A stretch of 12,301 nucleotides of DNA from Gammaproteobacteria bacterium. Lineage in GTDB: Bacteria > Pseudomonadota > Gammaproteobacteria > UBA6429. Below are positions 1 through 5,580 of the stretch, in pieces; the first letter of the stretch is position 1; each line of letters opens with the position of its first letter. The DNA lies in the NCBI GenBank assembly GCA_003232015.1, contig QIKU01000210.1, positions 1 through 12,301 of the forward strand, in the 5' to 3' direction. The position numbers and the translations under genes are program-made. The notes beneath the pieces were generated by a model. The model had not been told where the DNA came from. It was given only the letters and a program-made list of their open reading frames with translations, and searched no databases.

Positions 1-1401
1 GATCACCCCTCTTACCTTGCGCCCTTCCGGATTTTTGCCCAGTGTCTGCGGGTCGTAACTGCAACGCAGTTCGATAATGTCGCCCTGCTCGTTTTTAATC
101 ACTTTTTCGGCTTTTATCACATAGGCATTACGTAAACGCACTTCTGCGCCTAAAACGAGGCGTTTGTATTTACGATTGGCTTCTTCCCTAAAGTCGGCAC
201 GATCAATATACAGCTCTTTTGAAAAGTAGATAGTACGTGTACCCATTTCTTCCTGTTGTGGGTGATTAGGCGCTTGCAGTTCTTCTACTTTCGATTCGTC
301 GTAATTTTCTAAAACCACTTTGACCGGATCGAGTACCGCCATTCTGCGTGGTGCATTTTCATTTAAGTCTTCCCGAATGGAATTTTCGAGCACGCCCATT
401 TCAATGGTGTTATCTACTTTGGTCACACCGATGCGATCACAAAAATCACGAATCGATGCCGATGTAAAACCACGACGACGTAAACCGGCGATGGTTGGCA
501 TACGTGGGTCATCCCAACCTTCTACATGGCCGTTGGTTACCAGCTCGGTTAGCTTGCGCTTACTGGTAATGGTGTATTCTAAATTTAAACGTGAAAATTC
601 GATTTGTTGCGGATGACAGTCAATACTAATATTATCTAAATACCAATCATATAATGGACGATGATCTTCAAACTCTAACGTACACAATGAATGGGTGATG
701 CCTTCAATCGCATCTGATATACAATGGGTAAAATCATACATGGGATAAATATTCCAGCTATCCCCTGTTTGATGATGGCTTAAACCTTTGCGTATACGAT
801 AGATAGCCGGGTCGCGTAAATTAATATTACCGGAGGCCATATCTATTTTTGCACGTAGTGTGCAGGCACCATCTTCAAACTCACCTGCGCGCATTTTTTG
901 GAACAGTTCAATATTTTCTTCTATGCTGCGGTCACGGTTTGGGCTGTTCTTGCCAGGCTGGGTTAAAGAACCACGGTACTCGCGCGTTTGTTCTGCATTT
1001 AAATCACACACATAGGCTTTACCTGCTTTAATCAGTTCAACGGCATAGTCATGTAATTTTTCGAAATAGTCCGATGAAAAATACAGGCGGTCTTGCCAGT
1101 CAAAACCTAACCACTTTACATCCATTTTAATCGCTTCAACGTATTCGCTATCTTCTTTAGCCGGGTTAGTGTCATCAAAACGCAAGTTGCAAGTGCCGTT
1201 GTAATCTTGCGCAATACCAAAGTTTAAGCAAATGGATTTGGCATGACCAATGTGCAAATAGCCATTAGGTTCAGGGGGAAAGCGTGTTGCGACTTTACCA
1301 TTATGTTTATTGTTCTTTATATCCGCATCAATAATATGACGGATAAAATTCTTAGGCTTTACCACTTCTATATTATCCACTGTGCTTTTGTCTGAACTCA
1401 T
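1..1401 (-). CDS. glnS: Glutaminyl-tRNA synthetase, 3' end missing
   Basis: Class I aminoacyl-tRNA synthetase that joins glutamine to tRNA-Gln in the cytoplasm. The frame stays open for 467 codons from ATG at 1401 to the left edge. Compared from memory with the 554-residue E. coli enzyme, about 85-90 C-terminal residues (part of the anticodon-binding beta-barrel) lie outside the window. Visible hallmarks are [19 protein letters not shown] (HIGH at residues 50-53), the [20 protein letters not shown] stretch, and [15 protein letters not shown]. The second signature reads ITSKR at 278-282, with Thr where E. coli has Met. The DNA upstream has only a weak Shine-Dalgarno (AAGG nine bases before ATG). 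The gene starts 35 bp after gltX on the same strand, so it is probably co-transcribed with it. GlnS (rather than the GatCAB amidation route) supports a gammaproteobacterial origin. Identity is essentially certain. Confidence 0.97.
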   Translation of the reverse strand, partial: MSSDKSTVDNIEVVKPKNFIRHIIDADIKNNKHNGKVATRFPPEPNGYLHIGHAKSICLNFGIAQDYNGTCNLRFDDTNPAKEDSEYVEAIKMDVKWLGFDWQDRLYFSSDYFEKLHDYAVELIKAGKAYVCDLNAEQTREYRGSLTQPGKNSPNRDRSIEENIELFQKMRAGEFEDGACTLRAKIDMASGNINLRDPAIYRIRKGLSHHQTGDSWNIYPMYDFTHCISDAIEGITHSLCTLEFEDHRPLYDWYLDNISIDCHPQQIEFSRLNLEYTITSKRKLTELVTNGHVEGWDDPRMPTIAGLRRRGFTSASIRDFCDRIGVTKVDNTIEMGVLENSIREDLNENAPRRMAVLDPVKVVLENYDESKVEELQAPNHPQQEEMGTRTIYFSKELYIDRADFREEANRKYKRLVLGAEVRLRNAYVIKAEKVIKNEQGDIIELRCSYDPQTLGKNPEGRKVRGVI

Positions 1402-1436
1402 TTATTAAAACCTTTTTTATCCCGCTAAACCTATTC

Positions 1437-2846
1437 TTATGCATTTTGGCGCTGAACGATAAATTCAAGCGCCATATTAATACGTGTTATACATTTTTCT
1501 TTGCCAATTAAATAGGCGGTAACATTAATGTCTGGTGAATTCCCCTGGCCACATATTGCAACGCGCAACGGCATACCAATTTTACCCATTTTAACATTCA
1601 GCTGTTCAGCCACTTTGTTTATTTGTGTATGGATTGTATCCGCAGACCAGTCATCCATATTTTTAAATGCTGCTAACATGGCTTTTAATGGTTCAGCGGC
1701 AACTGGACGCAAATGCTTTTTAGCGGCGGTGGCGTCGAACTCGGTAAAATCTTTAAAGAAAAACAAACTGCCTTCGGCCATTTCGACCAATGTTTTTGCT
1801 CGGTCTTGCTGCGCTTTAATAACACCTTGCAGGTTATCGTGTTTAGATGGGTCAACCCCCAGCTTACCTAAGTGTGCATTTAAATGGTGTGCAATATGTT
1901 CAACACTGCTTTCTTTTATATATTGCTGGTTCAACCATAATAGTTTATCGACACTGTAGGTGGATGCCGATTTATTCACATCGGCCAGGTCAAACTTGGC
2001 TATCATTTCATCTATCGAAAATATTTCCTGATCGCCGTGCGACCACCCGAGCCGCACTAAATAATTTAACAGTGCTTCCGGTAAATAACCTTCATCATGA
2101 TATTGCATTACACTCACGGCACCGTGGCGTTTTGATAAACGCTTGCCGTCCTCACCCAGTATCATCGGCACATGTGCGTATTTAGGTGGCTCAGCACCCA
2201 GCGCTTTTAAAATGTTCATTTGCCGTGGCGTGTTATTAAGATGGTCGTCTCCACGGATAACATGGTTAATTTCCATATCCATATCATCCACCACAACAGT
2301 TAAATTGTAAGTCGGCGTACCATCGGAACGGGCAATAATTAAATCATCAAGCTCACTGTTCTGGAAAACCACTTTGCCACGAATTAAATCCTCTACAACC
2401 ACCGTACCTTCAATTGGGTTTTTAAAACGGATAACCGGTTCAATGCCATCAAGTGATTGTTCACGATGTCGGCAACGCCCGTCGTAACGGGGCTTTTGTT
2501 TGGCTTTCATTTGCGCTTCGCGCATTGTTTCCAGTTCGTCTTTGGAGCAATAACAATAATAAGCATCGCCCTTATCAAGTAGCTGCTGAATAATTTCTTT
2601 ATAGCGATCAAACTTATCTGTTTGATAAAAAGGCCCTTCATCATAGTCCAGCCCCATCCATGCCATGCCTTCTAAAATAGCGTTAACAGATGCTTCAGTT
2701 GAACGTTCCCGGTCGGTATCTTCAATGCGCAACACAAACTGGCCGCCATGTTTACGGGCATAAAGCCAGGAAAAAAGTGCGGTTCGTGCGCAACCAATGT
2801 GCAGGTAGCCGGTTGGGCTTGGCGCAAAGCGCGTCCGTATCGTCAT
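1437..2846 (-). CDS. gltX: Glutamyl-tRNA synthetase
   Basis: Class I synthetase that charges tRNA-Glu with glutamate in the cytoplasm. It has 469 residues, against 471 in E. coli, and is complete. The N-terminal catalytic signature is [19 protein letters not shown] (HIGC variant of HIGH at 16-19), followed by [11 protein letters not shown]. The second signature is [12 protein letters not shown] (KRLSK at 235-239). A zinc site of the E. coli type is intact: Cys98, Cys100, Cys125 and His127. [14 protein letters not shown] and [16 protein letters not shown] are typical of the bacterial enzyme. The C-terminal half is the alpha-helical anticodon-binding domain. ATG at 2846 gives the canonical [13 protein letters not shown] start; GAG about ten bases upstream is a modest ribosome-binding site. 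It is the first gene of a likely gltX-glnS operon. Nothing looks damaged. Confidence 0.98.
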   Translation of the reverse strand: MTIRTRFAPSPTGYLHIGCARTALFSWLYARKHGGQFVLRIEDTDRERSTEASVNAILEGMAWMGLDYDEGPFYQTDKFDRYKEIIQQLLDKGDAYYCYCSKDELETMREAQMKAKQKPRYDGRCRHREQSLDGIEPVIRFKNPIEGTVVVEDLIRGKVVFQNSELDDLIIARSDGTPTYNLTVVVDDMDMEINHVIRGDDHLNNTPRQMNILKALGAEPPKYAHVPMILGEDGKRLSKRHGAVSVMQYHDEGYLPEALLNYLVRLGWSHGDQEIFSIDEMIAKFDLADVNKSASTYSVDKLLWLNQQYIKESSVEHIAHHLNAHLGKLGVDPSKHDNLQGVIKAQQDRAKTLVEMAEGSLFFFKDFTEFDATAAKKHLRPVAAEPLKAMLAAFKNMDDWSADTIHTQINKVAEQLNVKMGKIGMPLRVAICGQGNSPDINVTAYLIGKEKCITRINMALEFIVQRQNA

Positions 2847-2870
2847 ATCAACATCTCATGAGGTAAAGTA

Positions 2871-2918
2871 CAGGGTTACAAAATTTCGCTATTGTACCCT
2901 GCTAATGATAAATGTACA
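2871..2918 (-). promoter_or_regulatory. Candidate gltX promoter with overlapping dyad
   Basis: On the minus strand, TGTACA (2918-2913, 4 of 6 matches to the -35 consensus) lies 16 bp from TACAAT (2896-2891, 5 of 6 matches to the -10 consensus), about 45 bp before the gltX start codon. The -10 sits inside an inverted repeat: CAGGG-t-TACA (2871-2880) and TGTACCCTG (2893-2901), a 9-bp stem with one bulged base and a 12-base loop. The dyad could be an operator, or a hairpin if transcription starts further upstream. No known regulator motif was recognised. This is a visual match only. Confidence 0.35.
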
Positions 2919-2969
2919 GAGCATATATATAAGGTATAAACGGTGACTAAACGGCTTTTTAAATGGCAA

Positions 2970-3024
2970 CATGCCCCGCCAATGCTGCCAGACAGGGCAT
3001 GGTTTCCTGGCCTGAAAAGGAAAC
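2970..3024 (-). terminator. Tandem hairpins after the dsrC-like gene
   Basis: Two hairpins lie side by side in the 218-bp gap between the dsrC-like gene and gltX. One is CATGCCC (2970-2976) with GGGCATG (2995-3001), a 7-bp stem. The other is GTTTCC (3002-3007) with GGAAAC (3019-3024), a 6-bp stem. They follow the minus-strand cbpA-cbpM-dsrC operon and could protect or end that transcript. Neither is followed by a proper U-run on either strand, so intrinsic termination is doubtful. Apart from the gltX promoter dyad, I see nothing else in this gap. Confidence 0.3.
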
Positions 3025-3064
3025 TGTACAAACATGTAAGCTATTGTTTATACTTAAATTTAAC

Positions 3065-3427
3065 TTAAGTTTCTATTTCATGCTTTGGATTTGGCAAACC
3101 CGCTAATTTACAGAGCACAGAGATCGGCCCTTGAGGAAAAAGTTCATATAAAAAATCACGGTACGACTTCTCGTCTTCAAACGTTTTACTCTCGATTTTT
3201 GCTCGCTCGGCCAGGATCCGGTGCATGCTGGGATGCTTCATATGGTCTTCATAGTACTCACGAAAATACTGTATAAGTTCCCAGCCGGTTTCAGTCACTG
3301 GCTTGTTCCCTGCTGCCTCATATTTCTTTACCAGCTCTTCTGCCAATTCCGGCGTCCATTGTTCAGGGTTTAACAGGTAACCTTCTTCATCTGTTTCAAT
3401 TGCTTTACTATTGATTTGTGTTGTCAT
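3065..3427 (-). CDS. DsrC/TusE-family protein with a single C-terminal cysteine
   Basis: A small cytoplasmic protein of 120 residues in the DsrC/TusE family, whose members carry sulfur on C-terminal cysteines for sulfite reductase (DsrC) or tRNA 2-thiouridylation (TusE). The family pattern is clear: DEEGYLLNPEQWTPELAEEL near the start, WELIQYFREYYEDH in the middle, YELFPQGPISVLCKLAGLPNP at the end. DsrC proteins normally end in a Cys-Val tail, where the penultimate cysteine (CysA) reacts with sulfur, plus a second cysteine (CysB) about ten residues earlier. Here only Cys106, at the CysB position, is present; the tail reads PKHEIET with no cysteine. It is therefore neither classical DsrC nor classical TusE, and resembles the CysB-only or cysteine-less paralogs called RspA (name from memory). 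A strong Shine-Dalgarno (AGGAGGG, five bases before ATG) sets the start. It lies 52 bp behind cbpM and is probably in the cbpA operon. Confidence 0.85.
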   Translation of the reverse strand: MTTQINSKAIETDEEGYLLNPEQWTPELAEELVKKYEAAGNKPVTETGWELIQYFREYYEDHMKHPSMHRILAERAKIESKTFEDEKSYRDFLYELFPQGPISVLCKLAGLPNPKHEIET

Positions 3428-3479
3428 TTTACCCTCCTGATTAACATTGCTTCTCTGCTTTAACCAAAAATCAATTGAC

Positions 3480-3776
3480 CTAGCGTAACCGTGATCTTAA
3501 AAATTCAATTTCATCTAACAAATCCAGTGCCAACGCAACACCGGCAAGGTTAATTTCAAGGTCACGTTGTAATCGCATTGCGGTGCGCGCCCGTTGTAAG
3601 CTGCTTGCAGAAAACCGCCAGTTTAACTGCTCGGTTCCGTGTGGCTCTAATGCGCCATAGTCGACCAGCTCAATTACCCACTCCGCCGAGCTTGAGCATG
3701 CCTTGCAAAGATCATTTAGTGACAGCTCGGTTTGCTCATCAAGTAAAACACCACTCAGAATCTTGTTTGTCATCAT
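3480..3776 (-). CDS. cbpM: Chaperone modulator CbpM
   Basis: A 98-residue cytoplasmic protein of the CbpM family (MerR-like fold), which binds the J-domain of CbpA and restrains its co-chaperone activity. Recognition rests on its size (101 residues in E. coli), its position directly after cbpA, and the MerR-like pattern: a helix-turn-helix-like N-terminal part (LSLNDLCKACSSSAEWVIEL), then WRFSASSLQRARTAMRLQRD and LAGVALALDLLDEIEFLRSR. The start ATG at 3776 overlaps the cbpA stop codon by one base (TAATG). GGGAG a few bases upstream, inside cbpA, serves as ribosome-binding site. An ATG directly follows, so the product may be one residue shorter. Translational coupling to cbpA is likely. It has no long coiled coil and no effector domain of full MerR regulators. 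Confidence 0.9.
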   Translation of the reverse strand: MMTNKILSGVLLDEQTELSLNDLCKACSSSAEWVIELVDYGALEPHGTEQLNWRFSASSLQRARTAMRLQRDLEINLAGVALALDLLDEIEFLRSRLR

Positions 3777-4723
3777 TACACTCCCATTTTTTTACGTGGG
3801 TTATAGGCCAGCTCTTGTTGCATCTGTTTATAAAGTGCTTTGGCCTTATCTGAGTCTGCCGGTGGTAAGGTAATAATGGGCACAACATATAAATCACCGG
3901 GTGTTTTAGCCGGAATACCCCGTCCTTTTAAACGTAGCTTACGCCCGTTTTGTGTTCCAGCTGCAATTTTAAGGTCAACCGGGCCATCTGGGGTCGGGAC
4001 TTTAACGCTTGCGCCTAATGCCGCTTCCCAGGGTGTTAATGGTAAGTCGAGATAAACATCATGGCCTTCAACTTTATACATGCTGTGCGGGTTAAATTCA
4101 ATTTCCAGATACAAGTCACCGGCCGGCCCATTGCCCATTCCGGCAGAACCCTGACCGGACAAACGAATGCGTTGTCCCTGTTTAACACCTTTTGGAATTT
4201 TAACATTTAAAGTGCGTTGGCGATTGACCACATGGCCGGTCTTGTCCAGCTCAGCCGACTGCAATGTAATTGCACGCGTTGCCCCTTTGTATGCATCTTC
4301 AAGATCAATTAATACTTTGGCATGGTGATCCTCTCCACGCGAACGAAACCCGGCCTGGCCACCTTGTGATGGATTAAATCCACCCCGGCCAAACAACGAT
4401 TCAAAAAAATCACTGTATGACGATGCATCGCCTGCGGTATAGCCGCCACCGCTAAATTCAAAGCCGGCATCCCAGTCTGGTGGCGGATTAAAGTCCTGCC
4501 CTGCCTTCCAGTTCTCACCAAACTTGTCATAAGCTGCCCGTTTTTCAGGATCTTTAAGCACTTCATAGGCTTCACCAACGGCTTTAAAACGTTGTTCCGC
4601 ATCTGCTTCTTTACTCACATCCGGGTGATATTTTCGCGCCAGCTTGCGATAAGCGCGTTTAATCTCATCCTGACTGGCATCACGTTTAACACCCATTGTC
4701 TGGTAATAATCTTGAAAGTCCAT
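3776..4723 (-). CDS. cbpA: DnaJ-class co-chaperone CbpA
   Basis: A class B J-protein of 315 residues that stimulates DnaK ATPase; E. coli CbpA also binds curved DNA in stationary phase. From the chosen start, the J-domain covers residues 1-70 (DYYQTMGVKRDASQDEIKRA, then RKLARKYHPDVSKE with the HPD triad at 33-35). A Gly/Phe-rich linker follows to about 135 (FSGGGYTAGD, FFESLFGRGGF), then two beta-rich C-terminal substrate-binding domains (DLYLEIEFNPHSMYKVEGHD, LRLKGRGIPAKTPGDLYVV). No CXXCXGXG zinc-finger repeats are present, which excludes DnaJ itself. The frame extends upstream to a TTG at 4741, but ATG at 4723 is preferred: it gives the family start MDFQDYY and has GGGG five to six bases upstream. 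It is the first gene of a cbpA-cbpM-dsrC-like operon. Confidence 0.94.
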   Translation of the reverse strand: MDFQDYYQTMGVKRDASQDEIKRAYRKLARKYHPDVSKEADAEQRFKAVGEAYEVLKDPEKRAAYDKFGENWKAGQDFNPPPDWDAGFEFSGGGYTAGDASSYSDFFESLFGRGGFNPSQGGQAGFRSRGEDHHAKVLIDLEDAYKGATRAITLQSAELDKTGHVVNRQRTLNVKIPKGVKQGQRIRLSGQGSAGMGNGPAGDLYLEIEFNPHSMYKVEGHDVYLDLPLTPWEAALGASVKVPTPDGPVDLKIAAGTQNGRKLRLKGRGIPAKTPGDLYVVPIITLPPADSDKAKALYKQMQQELAYNPRKKMGV

Positions 4724-4747
4724 ATACGCCCCATTATGCAATTAACA

Positions 4748-4787
4748 GCTTGTGATTCCAATTTATCACAAGCGATTAAATATTATA
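4748..4787 (-). promoter_or_regulatory. Candidate cbpA promoter -10 and inverted repeat
   Basis: On the minus strand a perfect TATAAT (4787-4782) lies about 60 bp before the cbpA start; no good -35 hexamer is visible 16-18 bp upstream. Just downstream is a perfect 8-bp inverted repeat, GCTTGTGA (4748-4755) and TCACAAGC (4766-4773), with a 10-base spacer. It would sit at or just after the predicted transcription start, as an operator or a 5' mRNA hairpin. It is not CIRCE, and the TGTGA/TCACA spacing (10, not 6) does not fit CRP. A 10-bp direct repeat, TAGTTACTTA, occurs upstream at 4786-4795 and 4803-4812, 17 bp apart. Confidence 0.4.
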
Positions 4788-4886
4788 GTTACTTAAATTA
4801 TTTAGTTACTTATAAGCGCTTTATCAACCCCTTTATTGAAAAATGATTAAGCCAGTTAAGTAGTATTGGTTGTGAAGATTTTATAC

Positions 4887-4915
4887 GTGCCCGTAATAAA
4901 AACGGGCAGTTGCCC
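4887..4915. repeat. Left copy of a 29-base direct repeat flanking the array
   Basis: This segment matches 5203-5231 at 27 of 29 positions; shared cores are TAATAAAA and CGGGCAGTTGCCC. The right copy forms the left part of a perfect terminator-like hairpin. The left copy has lost that pairing on its right (TGCCCATC), but can fold locally as TGCCCG-N9-CGGGCA (4888-4908). The similarity appears to extend weakly further left (AAGAT..ATA). The two copies bracket the 53-bp array, so the left one looks like a decayed duplicate of the array's right border. Confidence 0.75.
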
Positions 4916-4968
4916 ATCTTGCAACCAGAGTCCTTAACCTCACAAACTTTTCTTTGGTTCGCTGAGAC

Positions 4969-4986
4969 GCAGCATGTCCATGCTGC
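4969..4986. repeat. Hairpin abutting the tandem array
   Basis: GCAGCATG (4969-4976) and CATGCTGC (4979-4986) form a perfect 8-bp inverted repeat with a 2-base centre (7 bp with a tetraloop as RNA). Its last base is the first base of repeat unit 1. No U-run follows on either strand. The stretch 4916-4968 to its left holds nothing else I can name. Confidence 0.5.
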
Positions 4987-5210
4987 ATAAGTGCCAGTAC
5001 CTCGATGGATCTTTAGGGGTATCCTGGAAGAAAAAGATCATAAGTGCCAGTACCTCGATGGATCTTTGGGGGTATTCTGGAAGAAAAAGATCATAAGTAG
5101 CAGTACCTCGATGGATCTTTGGGGGTATTCTGGAAGAAAAAGATCATAAGTGCCAGTACCTCGATGGATCTTTGAGGGTATTCTGGAAGAAAAAGATCAT
5201 AAGTGCCAGT
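4986..5210. repeat. 53-bp tandem repeat array, 4.25 copies
   Basis: Four complete units start at 4986, 5039, 5092 and 5145; a fifth, starting at 5198, stops after 13 bases at 5210. Every unit is exactly 53 bp with no indels. They differ only at a few bases: unit 1 has TTTAGGGG and TATCCTGG, units 2 and 3 have TTTGGGGG, unit 4 has TTTGAGGG, and unit 3 reads AAGTAGCAG instead of AAGTGCCAG. The length is not a multiple of three, so the frame shifts with each copy and coding is excluded. Each unit holds two GATC sites and two possible folds: GATCTTT with AAAGATC, or CCAGTACC with GGTA-NN-CTGG. No unique spacers are present, so it is not CRISPR. Confidence 0.95.
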
Positions 5211-5248
5211 AATAAAACCGGGCAGTTGCCCGGTTTTAAACTGGCACT
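5202..5248. terminator. Nested hairpin closing the array, possibly bidirectional terminator
   Basis: The inner stem AAAACCGGGCA (5214-5224) pairs perfectly with TGCCCGGTTTT (5227-5237). An outer stem AGTGCCAGT (5202-5210), which is the partial fifth repeat unit, pairs perfectly with ACTGGCACT (5240-5248). The A-stem-T arrangement of the inner part is typical of terminators working on either strand. The plus strand is followed by A-residues rather than a U-run, so efficiency from the left rests on the four Ts within the stem. Confidence 0.6.
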
Positions 5249-5394
5249 AAAAAAATACCCCGCCGAGGGGGCGGGGCAAGGGTGTGTTGCGCATCGCTGC
5301 GCAGGGGAGGAAGAATAACTCGTTCACCTAACCAAAAGTGTTCGTTACCAAAGTTATCGGCAACCACATGGGCAACTTTAGAAAAAATTGACAT
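5236..5394 (-). CDS. Doubtful small ORF, 52 residues
   Basis: An ATG at 5394 opens 52 codons starting MSIFSKVAHVVADNFGNEHF and ending FLVPV. I do not recognise the product. The last third is translated through the GC terminator hairpin (PPPRRG) and into the nested hairpin, and no convincing Shine-Dalgarno precedes the ATG, both of which argue against a real gene. The first 30 residues have ordinary composition, so a gene remnant or small RNA gene is also possible. Two small hairpins lie here: GCGCA/TGCGC (5289-5302) and AAAGTT/AACTTT (5350-5379). Confidence 0.15.
   Translation of the reverse strand: MSIFSKVAHVVADNFGNEHFWLGERVILPPLRSDAQHTLAPPPRRGIFLVPV
5249..5276 (-). terminator. Strong rho-independent terminator, minus strand
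   Basis: On the minus strand a GC-only stem, CCCCGCC with GGCGGGG (7 bp, 5-base loop, 5258-5276), is followed two bases later by seven Ts. This is a textbook intrinsic terminator for leftward transcription. The gene to its right, nhaD, is on the plus strand, so no annotated gene is served. It may end an unrecognised leftward transcript from 5280-5580, such as a small RNA or small ORF, or act as an insulating terminator. Confidence 0.7.
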
Positions 5395-5398
5395 TATT

Positions 5399-5427
5399 TT
5401 GATTAATTCTAAGCCTTTGTTTATACA
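5399..5427 (+). promoter_or_regulatory. nhaD: Candidate nhaD promoter
   Basis: TTGATT (5399-5404) and TATACA (5422-5427) are separated by 17 bp, matching the sigma-70 consensus at 4 of 6 and 5 of 6 positions. This predicts a start near 5434 and a leader of roughly 145 bases. A perfect TTGACA at 5388-5393 has no acceptable -10 at proper distance. Visual match only. Confidence 0.3.
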
Positions 5428-5475
5428 AAAGATTTTTAAATTAAAGCTTAACAGGCAGCATGATATACGCTACGA

Positions 5476-5523
5476 TTAGCTATTTTAATGCTAAAGGGCT
5501 TTATACGTTAGCCATTTAAAGCC
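5476..5523 (+). promoter_or_regulatory. Possible alternative-fold leader of nhaD
   Basis: TTAGC (5476-5480), GCTAA (5490-5494) and TTAGC (5508-5512) occur in series, so the central element can pair with either neighbour. A third hairpin, GGCTTTA (5497-5503) with TAAAGCC (5517-5523), a perfect 7-bp stem with a 13-base loop, excludes the second pairing. Competing folds of this kind are seen in regulated leaders. It lies 60-100 bases before nhaD. The stems are short and AT-rich; I recognise no known riboswitch class. Confidence 0.25.
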
Positions 5524-5580
5524 TCAACTATCACCAACACATGCGCCCTCCTTCTTGCATATATTGACTAAGAGTACAAA

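Noticed and set aside
1528..1959. Plus-strand open frames opposite gltX, glnS and the GGDEF-EAL gene
   Set aside because: They lie fully antisense to well-supported genes, match no protein I know, and have odd composition.
4724..4741. TTG start of cbpA at 4741
   Set aside because: The ATG at 4723 gives the family-typical MDFQDYY start and has GGGG at a suitable distance.
4986..5210. CRISPR array
   Set aside because: The entire 53-bp unit repeats without unique spacers, and no cas gene is nearby.
4742..5280. Replication origin (GATC cluster, AT-rich DNA)
   Set aside because: No DnaA boxes matching TTATNCACA were seen (TTATCACAA at 4764 lacks a base), and there is no dnaA, gidA or similar neighbour.
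5282..5479. 65-residue plus-strand frame before nhaD
   Set aside because: It runs through the hairpins at 5289-5302, has no good ribosome-binding site, and its composition looks non-coding.
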